This document shows, piece after piece, positions 12,812 through 24,801 of a stretch of 45,957 nt of DNA (position 1 is its first letter; the number at the start of each line of letters is the position of its first letter). Source of the stretch: Candidatus Avelusimicrobium intestinipullorum (lineage in GTDB: Bacteria > Elusimicrobiota > Elusimicrobia > Elusimicrobiales > Elusimicrobiaceae); contig CALUXC010000009.1 of assembly GCA_944324635.1 (NCBI GenBank), positions 1 through 45,957 on the forward strand, read 5' to 3'. Under the pieces are notes generated by a model. It worked only from the letters and a program-made list of their open reading frames with translations, had not been told where the DNA came from and ran no database searches. Position numbers and translations under genes: made by a program.

Positions 12812-13807
12812 CTATTTATTGTTGTTCAAAAAAGCCTTGCTTCGTTTTTGTACGTTTTCTTTTAGGTTATTATAAAAGAACATATAATCGTACATGTGCA
12901 AAATCCCCGGAGCGAAAACGGCTTGGCTGGCATTATATTTTTGTGCGTCTGCATGGACGGCTAGGGCCCCGGTCTTTTCCTCCAGCCAAACGTCCGAAAA
13001 GTGCGGCACTTCCTCCACTTTCTCGCCGGTGACAATATCAAAAATTACCGCCCCTTTGTGGTCCTTTGCCAAAGCCTTTTCAAAAGAGGTGCTCCAGCTT
13101 ACGGGATTAATCCCCAAAGAACCTTTTTTGTGTACGAACGAATACCCGTAACCGGGCAGCTGTGTATTATACGACACAATTACCCCCGTATCCGTTTCCC
13201 CCTGTGCCATTTTAAGCCACGGATAGCGTTCCACATCATCTTCCGTCACGGAATAACCAATTAAATACGCCGACACCAGTTGCTTGCGCCATTGCGGATT
13301 ATCAAATTTTTTCTCCATCAAATTCAACAGTGCCATAGACCCCTGGCTAAATCCAGCCAAAATAAACGGGCGCCCCTGGTTAAAGTGTTCCATATAATAC
13401 TCAAATGCACGCACTACATCTGCATATCCGTCTTTTAACCAAGCGCGGGCTTCCCGCTCATTCATCCAAACCACTTCAATAGAAGCCTGGCGATAATAAG
13501 GAGCGTATAAGTTAGCACTCTCCGTAAACACCCCGGCATTGATGTTAATTTGCACATCGGCCTTGGCGCGCAACTCGGCTGACGCAATATCCATGCGTTC
13601 CGCTCCGCCCCCGCCAAACACCGTGGGATATACATAAAATACATCTACCGGCTTATCGGACAATCCCGCCGGCAAAACCGCCCAGGAGGATACCTGCGCA
13701 TAGTTGGGCGCCACCGGCATATCCGCCTGTCGGACAGCACTCGCGCCACCACATCCCCACAATCCCCATGCAAAGAATATCATCAAAAAGCCAAAAATTT
13801 TTTTCAT
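12812..13807 (-). CDS. DUF3089-family alpha/beta-hydrolase lipoprotein
   Basis: This 331-aa protein begins with a lipoprotein signal peptide ending in the lipobox L-W-G-C (Cys19), so it should be membrane-anchored outside the cytoplasm. Family features seen are the strand DVFYVYPTVF (about 55-64), the nucleophile elbow GFSQGS with Ser154, and the C-terminal segment ILHMYDYMFFYNNL with a downstream Asn and Arg, typical of DUF3089. The fold implies an ester or amide hydrolase. The substrate is unknown. SD AAGGAG precedes the ATG. It is not obviously co-transcribed with the gene upstream, which ends in a terminator. Confidence 0.8.
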   Translation of the reverse strand: MKKIFGFLMIFFAWGLWGCGGASAVRQADMPVAPNYAQVSSWAVLPAGLSDKPVDVFYVYPTVFGGGGAERMDIASAELRAKADVQININAGVFTESANLYAPYYRQASIEVVWMNEREARAWLKDGYADVVRAFEYYMEHFNQGRPFILAGFSQGSMALLNLMEKKFDNPQWRKQLVSAYLIGYSVTEDDVERYPWLKMAQGETDTGVIVSYNTQLPGYGYSFVHKKGSLGINPVSWSTSFEKALAKDHKGAVIFDIVTGEKVEEVPHFSDVWLEEKTGALAVHADAQKYNASQAVFAPGILHMYDYMFFYNNLKENVQKRSKAFLNNNK

Positions 13808-13862
13808 AAAAGGCTCCTTTTCTGGTGCAGCTTTGTTGTTTGAAATTCTACAATTTTTTGAT

Positions 13863-13894
13863 AAAAAAAGAGCGGTTTTTTTATCCGCTCTTTT
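13863..13894 (-). terminator. Intrinsic terminator after the LysE-family exporter gene
   Basis: The 10-bp stem AAAAGAGCGG/CCGCTCTTTT is followed on the minus strand by a run of seven T. It ends the GNAT-LysE pair about 10 bp beyond the exporter stop. Confidence 0.85.
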
Positions 13895-13904
13895 ATATTG
13901 CTAT

Positions 13905-14525
13905 TTAGCTAAATGCAATCCATAGCCCTATTAACCAAAATACACCGGCCGTAACCCACCCGAAAAGACGACTGGAAGCAAAGCGCTCTATAGCGAAACG
14001 ACGGTTTAACCACCCACCCAAGGCAGCAACACTCGTAAATACGCTCAGTGTAACAACCGCAAAAGTAGCCCCCAATCCAAACGTTTGTCTCCATACATGC
14101 ACTTCTCCGGCGGGCAAAAAGCCCGGGAAAAAAGACAAAAAGAATAAAATAACTTTGGGGTTTAGCAGATTCATAATAATCCCCGTTCGGTAAAACCATG
14201 CCCCCGTGTGGGTTTCTTGAGCCGCCCCCTCGCATGTAACAGCCGGAGTACCCCCGCCAGAGCGCACCGCCCCTACCCCCAGCCAAAACAAGTACAAGGC
14301 ACCTAAGTACTGCAAGCCTTGCAAGAGTTTAGGCGAAGCCGACACCAAGGCCGCCACTCCAAAAGCCACCGCTGCCGTATGTACAAAAAGCCCGCTGACA
14401 AGCCCCAAACTCACACAAAAGGCTGCCTTAAACCCGCGGCTCACACTTTGCGTTAATACATACAAAATATCAGGCCCTGGCAATAGCGCCAACAATAAAG
14501 AAGCGAAAATAAATTCTATACTCAT
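13905..14525 (-). CDS. LysE/RhtB-family amino-acid exporter
   Basis: This 206-aa hydrophobic protein has the LysE-family start: helix 1 runs into LLPGPDILYVLTQSVSRG (about residues 14-31), and about six transmembrane segments can be picked out. The family exports amino acids (Lys, Thr, homoserine lactone, Leu and others) using the proton gradient. The substrate cannot be assigned. Its ATG overlaps the stop of the GNAT gene (ATGA), so the two are translationally coupled. The pairing with an acetyltransferase suggests linked handling of an amino-acid-like compound, but this is inference. Confidence 0.88.
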   Translation of the reverse strand: MSIEFIFASLLLALLPGPDILYVLTQSVSRGFKAAFCVSLGLVSGLFVHTAAVAFGVAALVSASPKLLQGLQYLGALYLFWLGVGAVRSGGGTPAVTCEGAAQETHTGAWFYRTGIIMNLLNPKVILFFLSFFPGFLPAGEVHVWRQTFGLGATFAVVTLSVFTSVAALGGWLNRRFAIERFASSRLFGWVTAGVFWLIGLWIAFS

Positions 14526-15019
14526 TTTTTATAGGCGGGAAAAGAATGGCACATAATCCACTCGTCCCCTTTTTCTGCCACCAGTTCAAATTTCATTCTA
14601 CAGTATAGCCGCACAGCCGGATTTCGCCGCTGGACGGATAGGGCTAACCCATGATATCCATTTTGCTGAAGCTGGTTCAATACGGCGCATAGCAAAGTCG
14701 TTCCAATGCCTTGTCCTCTGTAGGGAGGCATTACCGCTAAGGCCAATACAGGAATGTCCGGTCCCAACCAATCATATTCGGGTAACAGCCGACACCAAGC
14801 CGCCCCAATCAGTTTGCCCGATTTCTCGGCAACGAAAGCAAAATCGCCGCGGCAAGAACCAAAATCTATTATATACGCCTTCAATTCCGGCAAATCTACT
14901 ACCGAAAAAGCAGGCGGCTCCACTCCGGGCGGAACAAAAATAGCCGCATAAAGAAATTGTTTTAATAAGGGAAGTTCAGGCGCCGCTATAGGGCGTACCT
15001 GCTCAGAATAGCTTGGCAT
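14522..15019 (-). CDS. GNAT-family N-acetyltransferase
   Basis: A 165-aa GNAT fold. The acetyl-CoA-binding motif A is AVMPPYRGQGIGTTLLCAVL (about residues 91-110, with RGQGIG as the pyrophosphate loop), preceded by the beta-4 strand PVLALAV. The acceptor is unknown. The stop overlaps the start of the LysE-family exporter by four bases. A promoter-like element (TGGAAA, 17-bp spacer, TATGAT) lies at 15,027-15,055, with the -10 ending only 7 bp before the ATG. The transcript would have almost no 5' leader unless an SD-like AGGA in that gap is used. Confidence 0.85.
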   Translation of the reverse strand: MPSYSEQVRPIAAPELPLLKQFLYAAIFVPPGVEPPAFSVVDLPELKAYIIDFGSCRGDFAFVAEKSGKLIGAAWCRLLPEYDWLGPDIPVLALAVMPPYRGQGIGTTLLCAVLNQLQQNGYHGLALSVQRRNPAVRLYCRMKFELVAEKGDEWIMCHSFPAYKK

Positions 15020-15151
15020 ATCCTATATCATATGCAATTTGCGCCTGGCTTTCCAGAAAAAAGAAAAAGATACCTATCTGCTCCCAAACACCCTTTACTG
15101 TCTTACATTCCTTTCGGTTTAGAAGCAATAAGTTTTCAGATAAAATCCAAT

Positions 15152-15176
15152 AAAAAAACCCCGCTGTTAGGCGGGG
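15152..15176 (-). terminator. Terminator of the rRNA operon
   Basis: The stem CCCCGC/GCGGGG with a 6-nt loop is followed on the minus strand by seven T, about 28 bp beyond the 5S gene. It closes the 16S-tRNA-23S-5S transcript. Confidence 0.9.
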
Positions 15177-15203
15177 TGTATATAAAAGTGAAAAGGCTGG
15201 GAT

Positions 15204-15327
15204 GAGACCGACAACGATCTACTCTCTCAGCGCCGAATTGGGCGCCAATACCATCGACCCTGACGAGCTTAACTGCCGTGTTCGGAATGGGAACGGGTGT
15301 GGCCTCGTCGGAATTATTATCAGTCTC
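15204..15327 (-). rRNA. rrf: 5S ribosomal RNA
   Basis: The minus strand contains the conserved 5S core CACACCCGTTCCCATTCCGA, followed by ACACGGCAGTTAAGCTC, and the loop-E/helix-IV region. The ends pair (GAGAC with GTCTC, extended outward by GGCTGG/CCAGCC as a precursor stem). The given ends are the outermost paired bases; the mature RNA is probably 110-120 nt. It lies downstream of 23S after a spacer of about 180 bp. Confidence 0.92.
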
Positions 15328-15509
15328 ATTCCAGCCTCTTGTTAAAAGAACAAATTTGAAAAGGAACTCGTTTTACAACACGTTCCTTTAACGCTAGAAT
15401 CCTTCTCACCGCGGATCAGGCGGGTCATCGATACCTTCTAACGCTTAGATAACTTAGAAAAGCGCAAGTGTTTCACTTACTATTCTTTATCTATCTGGAT
15501 TAAAGAATA
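15328..15509 (-). other. 23S-5S spacer
   Basis: No gene is seen. A hairpin AAGGAAC/GTTCCTT (about 15,360-15,388) and one arm of the 23S processing stem (15,497-15,512) are the only visible structures. Confidence 0.6.
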
Positions 15510-18544
<3,035 letters not shown>

Positions 18545-18881
18545 ATATTCTTTAATCCGACAGATTTTCATCTATCTAATTTGGTCATTTCAAATGCTAG
18601 ATATTGCTATCTAATATTTTTTTAGTATGATAACCATTAACTTTTCAGTTAATTGCGTTCTCATTGCTTAATTGTGTAAGTGTAAGTATATTCATATCAC
18701 ATTTAGAATATACAAACGCTTGGCTTTTCTAAAATATACTTTCATTCTCTTTGCTGCCCGTTGACCATTTTTATGATTTAGAATGTTCAACTTCTGGAGT
18801 CTTACAAGAGACGATTGAGTATAAGTTATCTAATTTTCAAAGATCCACAAATTTGACGCAACATACATTTCCAGGTTATAT
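18545..18881 (-). other. tRNA-Ala to 23S spacer
   Basis: About 340 bp of AT-rich transcribed spacer. It contains the distal arm of the 23S processing stem (18,543-18,558). No further tRNA, ORF or terminator is visible. Confidence 0.6.
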
Positions 18882-18954
18882 TGGAGCTGATCGGGATCGA
18901 ACCGACGGCCTCCTGCTTGCAAAGCAGGCGCTCTCCCAACTGAGCTACAGCCCC
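18882..18954 (-). tRNA. tRNA-Ala (anticodon TGC)
   Basis: 73 nt. The acceptor GGGGCTG pairs with CAGCTCC, with discriminator A. The D-loop is AGCTCAGTTGGGAGAGC, the anticodon loop is CTTTGCAAG and the T-loop is TTCGATC. CCA is not encoded. It lies in the 16S-23S spacer. Confidence 0.97.
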
Positions 18955-18969
18955 TTTAACAAGTTGCTG

Positions 18970-19043
18970 TGGGCCCGGAAGGAATTGAACCTTCGACCTC
19001 ACGCTTATCAAGCGTGCGCTCTAACCAGCTGAGCTACGAGCCC
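18970..19043 (-). tRNA. tRNA-Ile (anticodon GAT)
   Basis: 74 nt. The acceptor GGGCTCG pairs with CGGGCCC (one G-U pair), with discriminator A. The anticodon loop is CTTGATAAG and the T-loop TTCAATT. CCA is not encoded. It lies between 16S and tRNA-Ala, the usual order in bacterial rRNA operons. Confidence 0.97.
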
Positions 19044-19178
19044 AAGCTATTCTAAAACCTTTCAAAAGAGCCTAAGCTCTATAACCATCTATGTGCGAGT
19101 GGCCGACCTGAAATGAATAGCGCTTTCGCGCACCAGTTAAGAACTACCGACCTATTCTAATTTCCGAAGAAATAGAAT

Positions 19179-20690
<1,512 letters not shown>

Positions 20691-20982
20691 AATTAATTAC
20701 CTTTGAATCGCAAGCGGTTCAAAGGCGATCAATCGCTAACAGCGAGCTGTTGACTTTTGACTCTACTTACTTTTGAATTAACTTGGTGTCATAATATAGT
20801 ATATGACTTACTTAATGAGCTCTGAACTGTCAAATCCGAAGGATTTGTCCCTTTCAGATCGCCCATTCGCACATTGCTGTCAAATTTTCAGAGAACAAAA
20901 TTTCCTCGTTGCTGTTTTCCTGATTGGAAAAAGCAATCGGAAACTTTTTAACTTCTTTATCAGCTTTTCTCGCTGTAAAGAT

Positions 20983-21012
20983 ATTATAACAAAATTTGTT
21001 TCGGTTTGTCAA
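20983..21012 (-). promoter_or_regulatory. rRNA promoter P5 (closest to 16S)
   Basis: TTGACA (21,007-21,012), 18-bp spacer, TATAAT (20,983-20,988), both perfect consensus. It would start transcription about 285 bp before 16S. Confidence 0.8.
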
Positions 21013-21068
21013 GCTTTTTTTGAAAATTTATTTTTTCGTTTCAGCCTGACCTTTCTTACTACTCTTAT

Positions 21069-21097
21069 ATTAAAGCATATTTTTTTAAGTTTGTCAA
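21069..21097 (-). promoter_or_regulatory. rRNA promoter P4
   Basis: TTGACA (21,092-21,097), 17-bp spacer ending in TGC (extended -10), TTTAAT (21,069-21,074). Confidence 0.75.
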
Positions 21098-21415
21098 GCG
21101 TTTTTTTACATTCCAAACAAGCTGCCTGCTTTACGGCTCTTTTAAGTACTGCTAAATGTAAATCTTTTGTGCACTTCTTGATTGTTCAAGGAAGTCATGG
21201 CCGCTTGGGACCGGAGGGGTAAGATTTACGGTTAAGTGTTTCTGCTAAGCGCTTATAAAACTAACTTGATCAGCTGGGCTCAGTCCATCGTCTGCCTTTT
21301 CTAATATAAGGTGATGTTTCGCTGCCGAAAAGTTTTCTGTTTATAATGCGGTTTGCAAAAACGAGTAAGAAGTTTTGTTATTACATTTACAAAGATCAAT
21401 TCCGACTACTTTTAT

Positions 21416-21444
21416 AGTCTAGCAAAAAAAGACAGAAATGTCAA
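21416..21444 (-). promoter_or_regulatory. rRNA promoter P3
   Basis: TTGACA (21,439-21,444), 17-bp spacer ending in TGC, TAGACT (21,416-21,421). Confidence 0.65.
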
Positions 21445-21532
21445 GACCCATTTTTCTAATTTTTCAAAAACTGAAAAAGGGTTCTTGAAAACTTCCTGTG
21501 GAAACAAACCTTTTTGTTTCCCTTATAAATCT

Positions 21533-21561
21533 AGTATAGCTAATTTTTTGTTGTTTGTCAA
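21533..21561 (-). promoter_or_regulatory. rRNA promoter P2
   Basis: TTGACA (21,556-21,561), 17-bp spacer, TATACT (21,533-21,538). Confidence 0.7.
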
Positions 21562-21664
21562 CTCTTTTTTTCTCCGTCGAGAATTTGAGTATTTTTCAAA
21601 CTAAAGCGCGGTTGCTTTTTCCGTTGTACCGCGGTTTCAAACTAGCGTTACTGATTACCTGTAT

Positions 21665-21693
21665 ATAATAACAAATTTAGTACAACTGGTCAA
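21665..21693 (-). promoter_or_regulatory. rRNA promoter P1 (most distal)
   Basis: TTGACC (21,688-21,693), 17-bp spacer, TATTAT (21,665-21,670). Confidence 0.6.
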
Positions 21694-21742
21694 CTTCCTT
21701 TGAAGAATATCTTGCGTAAAAAGGCGAATTGGGGCCTTTCTC

Positions 21743-21772
21743 CGTACGCGCGCGTGCGCGCACATATATATG
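21743..21772. repeat. 30-bp alternating pyrimidine-purine tract (Z-DNA-prone)
   Basis: Thirty consecutive bases alternate strictly pyrimidine-purine. The core is CG/TG/CA dinucleotides, followed by (AT)n. Such tracts can flip to Z-DNA under negative supercoiling. It lies just upstream of the most distal rRNA promoter. Confidence 0.7.
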
Positions 21773-21855
21773 GCCTATATTTCTTACAAGAATTATATCC
21801 TATTATATTCCCATGGGCTGCCTGTACACAGAAAAAGCATCTGCCTACATAAAAC

Positions 21856-21896
21856 AAAGAAGGATGCGCCGAAGCGCAAACCTTCTTTATTTTTTT
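21856..21896 (+). terminator. Terminator-like hairpin of unknown partner
   Basis: AAAGAAGG and CCTTCTTT enclose an inner GCGC/GCGC helix with a 4-nt loop, followed on the plus strand by seven T. No plus-strand gene that it would terminate is visible upstream. On the minus strand the inner loop is TTCG, closed by C-G, a very stable tetraloop. Confidence 0.55.
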
Positions 21897-21953
21897 GTTG
21901 TACCCGTTTTGTTTTTTTCGCTCCGGAAATTCCGGAAGCAAAATCGTTATAAA

Positions 21954-21990
21954 TAAAAAACCCCGCTTTTTCTATATATAAGCGGGGTTT
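21954..21990 (-). terminator. Intrinsic terminator of the candidate small RNA
   Basis: The stem CCCCGCTT/AAGCGGGG is flanked by T-runs on both strands. On the minus strand it ends in six T and closes the transcript starting near 22,111. Four T on the plus strand make weak bidirectional action possible. Confidence 0.8.
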
Positions 21991-22111
21991 TAATAAAATA
22001 TATAAATCGTTTCTATGCCAAACACCCGCTCCAAACGGAATTATCCTTTAGCCAATTCATCGGCTTAAAGGAGTGATAATTCACGTGGTTAAAGGTGTTT
22101 ACTTGCTGCAT
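21954..22111 (-). ncRNA. Candidate small structured RNA (about 155 nt)
   Basis: A strong minus-strand promoter (TTGACA at 22,141-22,146, 17-bp spacer, CATAAT at 22,118-22,123) starts a transcript near 22,111 that meets an intrinsic terminator at 21,954-21,990. No ORF fits it. The RNA folds as a long interrupted rod. The outer stems are ATGC/GCAT and AAACACC/GGTGTTT (22,094-22,111 with 22,015-22,026). A large internal loop follows. The inner stem GAATTATC/GATAATTC (22,038-22,045 with 22,075-22,082) continues into CCTTTA-GCC/GGC-TAAAGG. I could not assign a family. A rod with a central bubble recalls 6S RNA, but it is short for one. Confidence 0.6.
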
Positions 22112-22117
22112 AAATAT

Positions 22118-22146
22118 ATTATGCTTTATTTGGGAAAGGGTGTCAA
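22118..22146 (-). promoter_or_regulatory. Promoter of the candidate small RNA
   Basis: TTGACA (22,141-22,146), 17-bp spacer, CATAAT (22,118-22,123) on the minus strand. It is divergent from the squalene/phytoene synthase-like gene, whose own -10 lies about 25 bp away. Confidence 0.7.
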
Positions 22147-22182
22147 TTATTTTTTAAGCCATAAATTTGCTATCTTATATAT

Positions 22183-23187
22183 ATGGATATAGAGACGCTC
22201 CTAAAAAACACTTCCCGCAGCCTGTATCTAAGTGTACAGGCCCTTCCCTCTTCCATGCGCCCGGCATTTGGCATTGCCTATTTGCTGTGCCGCTATGCGG
22301 ATACGATTTCGGACACTTCTATTATCCCCCCTGCGAGGCGCCTGTATTGGACGGAACGCTTTCCGCAACTGCTTGTAGAACAATCCGAAGCGGAAATTAC
22401 CGCGCTGGCCTCGGAGATTGCCGGCTCTTCCGACAATCCCTACGAAACCGCCCTTATACAGAACCTCCGCCCGTGCCTGCAGCTGCTTAACACCATTCCC
22501 GCCAATCAACGCACTCTTATTATGGACGTAGTACACGCGGTGTGCGAAGGCATGAAAACGGATTTGACCTTTTTCCCGCATGAAACTTCCGGGGAAGTAA
22601 AAGCTTTTGAAACAGAGTCGGACTTGCGCCGCTATTGCCGTTTAATGGGAGGCGAACCAGGCCGCTTTTGGAGCCGCCTTATCTACCACACCACTTCTAT
22701 CGCCTGTGACGAAAAAACATTCTGCGAGCTGGGGCAGCAAGTAGGGGACGCGTTGCAAATCGTCAATATCTTGCGCGACCTACCCAAAGATTTGCGCCTG
22801 GGCCGCTGTTATTTCCCTTTGACGGATTTGCAAGATGCCGGTTTACAAGCTACAGACTTGTTAGACTCCAAAAACTCCACCCGTTTTGAACCTATCAAGC
22901 GCAAATGGATCTTCTGGGGATTAAACAACCTGCAGCAGGGACACGCTTTTTATGATCTCCTCCCCAAGACGCAACCCGGGCAGCGTGCTTCGGTGGCCTG
23001 GCCTATTTTGTGGACGGCCGACACTTTCCTCAAAGTTTTTCAGGAAACGGACTTATTAAACCCGGCAAAGCGCGTTAAAATATCCCGCAAAGTGATTTAC
23101 CGTACGATGTTGCTCACTCCGGCCATTTTGCTCAGCAACCGGCTGTTTCATTTCTGGCTGAACAAAAAAATGAACAAATTTCATTAA
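22183..23187 (+). CDS. Squalene/phytoene synthase-family protein
   Basis: A 334-aa head-to-head prenyl synthase that would condense two farnesyl- or geranylgeranyl-diphosphates. Both Mg-diphosphate-binding motifs are present: D40-TIS-D44 and the Q192-x2-N195-x2-R198-D199-LPK-D203 block. The family start NTSRSLYLS (residues 9-17) is intact, which supports the ATG at 22,183. A hydrophobic C-terminal helix (about residues 300-325) suggests membrane association, as in squalene synthases. No carotenoid, hopanoid or other isoprenoid gene is nearby, so the product is uncertain. There is no Shine-Dalgarno. A -10-like TATCTT preceded by TGC ends 6 bp before the ATG, so the mRNA may be leaderless. Confidence 0.85.
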   Translation: MDIETLLKNTSRSLYLSVQALPSSMRPAFGIAYLLCRYADTISDTSIIPPARRLYWTERFPQLLVEQSEAEITALASEIAGSSDNPYETALIQNLRPCLQLLNTIPANQRTLIMDVVHAVCEGMKTDLTFFPHETSGEVKAFETESDLRRYCRLMGGEPGRFWSRLIYHTTSIACDEKTFCELGQQVGDALQIVNILRDLPKDLRLGRCYFPLTDLQDAGLQATDLLDSKNSTRFEPIKRKWIFWGLNNLQQGHAFYDLLPKTQPGQRASVAWPILWTADTFLKVFQETDLLNPAKRVKISRKVIYRTMLLTPAILLSNRLFHFWLNKKMNKFH

Positions 23188-23291
23188 TTTGTTTATCCTA
23201 CCGCTCAAAAAAGCTATACTATAATTTGTGTTTTTTGAACACACCCCCCGTTTTGTTATTGTACCCGCAATACCAATACTAAGGAGTTGTA

Positions 23292-24692
23292 ATGACTGAT
23301 ATGATTACACAAGCCATAACCCTGTTAAACGATCGTTTTCTGGGTTATGTGCTGATGGCCGCGCTGTTGTTTGCGGGGCTATATTTCACGGTCGCTACGC
23401 GCTTTGTCCAGTTTGTCCGTCCGAAAGAAATGCTTCGGCTGATGGTGGACAAAACCGGCGGCCCTAAAGAAAAAGGACACATTTCTTCTTTCCAGGCCTT
23501 TTCCATTAGTACAGCGTCCCGCGTGGGCACCGGCAACATTGCCGGCGTAGCCATTGCCATCACGGCCGGCGGACCCGGTGCCGTGTTTTGGATGTGGCTG
23601 ATTGCCGTAATTGGTGCAGCCTCCGCCTTTGCGGAAAGCACCCTGGCGCAGGTATATAAGGTAAAAACAGGCGCTCACTTCCGCGGGGGCCCCGCTTATT
23701 ACATGCAAACCGCTTTGGGCAACCGCAAGCTGGGGTTAGCGTTTTCCGTCATCATCACGCTGACGTTTGCCTTCGTGTTCAACTCGGTTCAGTCCAACAC
23801 TATCGCCCAGTCGCTTGCCACCACTTTTCAGATAGACTCCTCGTTAACGGGTATCGTGCTGGCGGCTTTAACGGCCGTAATTATTTTTGGCGGGCTGAAA
23901 CGCATTGCCAAATTCTCGGCTATTATCGTGCCGATTTTTGCGCTGGGCTATATTGCCATTACGGTGCTGGTGGTACTGCTCAACCTGGAAAAACTGCCCG
24001 GCGTATTGGGGTTAATCGTATCGGACGCATTTAGCCTGCGCAATGTGGCGGGCGGAGCCCTGGGCGCCACCATTATGACGGGTGCCCGCAGAGGCCTCTT
24101 CTCCAACGAAGCCGGCATGGGCAGCGCCCCCAACGCGGCGGCCACGGCCAACATTTCTCACCCCGTCAAGCAAGGCTACGTACAGGCTTTTAGCGTATTT
24201 ATTGACACGCTGGTCATCTGCAGCTGTACGGCTTTTATCGTCATGCTGACGGATTATCAGTCGTTCCAAGGATTGGAAGGCATTGCCCTTACGCAAAAAG
24301 CCCTCACGCAAGAAATCGGCTCGTTTGGGGATTACTTCATTTCTGCCAGCGTACTGCTCTTTGCATTTACGTCTATTATCGGCAACTATTATTATGGTCA
24401 AGCCAACGTGGAATTTTTAACGCGCAACCGCCTTGTAATGGCGTTATTTCGCACGGGAGTAAGCGTAATGGTATTGCTGGGAGCGGTGCTGCAGCTGAAA
24501 CTGGTGTGGAACATGGCCGACCTGTTTATGACGATTATGGCCTTGATGAACATCTACGCCATTTTGCGCCTGCGCCGCCAAGTGTTGGACGTACTGGCGG
24601 ACTACCGCCGCCAAAAGGACCAAGGGCAGGAGCCGCAGTTTAACCCGGCGAATGTACCTTCCGTCAAACACGCGGACGCTTGGGTCAAATAA
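23292..24692 (+). CDS. Sodium:amino-acid (alanine/glycine) symporter, AGCS family
   Basis: A 466-aa inner-membrane protein with about 11 hydrophobic helices. AGCS signatures are GTGNIAGVAIAI (about residues 78-89), the FRGGPAYYMQ loop, and GLFSNEAGMGSAPNAAATAN, the family's most conserved block. Members import alanine or glycine with Na+. The exact substrate is not predictable. SD AAGGAG lies 8 bp before the ATG. The gene ends with a strong terminator and is monocistronic. It would let the cell take up amino acids for protein synthesis or fermentation. Confidence 0.93.
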   Translation: MTDMITQAITLLNDRFLGYVLMAALLFAGLYFTVATRFVQFVRPKEMLRLMVDKTGGPKEKGHISSFQAFSISTASRVGTGNIAGVAIAITAGGPGAVFWMWLIAVIGAASAFAESTLAQVYKVKTGAHFRGGPAYYMQTALGNRKLGLAFSVIITLTFAFVFNSVQSNTIAQSLATTFQIDSSLTGIVLAALTAVIIFGGLKRIAKFSAIIVPIFALGYIAITVLVVLLNLEKLPGVLGLIVSDAFSLRNVAGGALGATIMTGARRGLFSNEAGMGSAPNAAATANISHPVKQGYVQAFSVFIDTLVICSCTAFIVMLTDYQSFQGLEGIALTQKALTQEIGSFGDYFISASVLLFAFTSIIGNYYYGQANVEFLTRNRLVMALFRTGVSVMVLLGAVLQLKLVWNMADLFMTIMALMNIYAILRLRRQVLDVLADYRRQKDQGQEPQFNPANVPSVKHADAWVK

Positions 24693-24709
24693 ACCTCTTT
24701 CGTCCATAC

Positions 24710-24741
24710 GCCCGAAACGGAATACCGTTTCGGGCTTTTTT
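24710..24741 (+). terminator. Terminator after the AGCS symporter gene
   Basis: The 11-bp stem GCCCGAAACGG/CCGTTTCGGGC has a 4-nt loop and is followed by six T. Confidence 0.9.
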
Positions 24742-24767
24742 ATTTTTAGGCCCACAAAAAATAGGCC

Positions 24768-24795
24768 TTGAAAAAACAACAAACAGGGTTATAGT
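24768..24795 (+). promoter_or_regulatory. Promoter of the orphan structured RNA
   Basis: TTGAAA (24,768-24,773), 16-bp spacer, TATAGT (24,790-24,795). It lies between the symporter terminator and the RNA, and there is no protein gene to serve on this strand before the next terminator. Confidence 0.6.
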
Positions 24796-24801
24796 AATAG
24801 T

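Larger units (their letters stand above)
20691..22182. other. Gene-free regulatory stretch upstream of the rRNA operon
   Basis: About 1.5 kb with no convincing protein gene; short ORFs here lack a start context and any recognisable product. It holds five minus-strand promoters (20,983-21,693), a 30-bp alternating pyrimidine-purine tract (21,743-21,772), a terminator-like hairpin (21,856-21,896), a bidirectional terminator (21,954-21,990) and a candidate small RNA on the minus strand (about 21,955-22,111). The DNA is AT-rich compared with the flanking genes. I did not recognise a boxA antitermination element in the leader. Confidence 0.6.

Noticed and set aside
12594..12875. A 93-codon plus-strand ORF over the rplJ promoter region
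   Set aside because: It overlaps a promoter and the end of the DUF3089 gene, and its product has no recognisable features.
20828..20883. Two further TTGACA-like hexamers on the minus strand (20,828-20,833 and 20,878-20,883) as additional rRNA promoters
   Set aside because: No acceptable -10 hexamer lies 16-18 bp downstream of either.
21690..21956. Short ORFs of 60-83 codons on both strands upstream of the rRNA promoters
   Set aside because: They cross the Z-DNA tract and a terminator-like hairpin, have no ribosome-binding site, and their composition is not protein-like.
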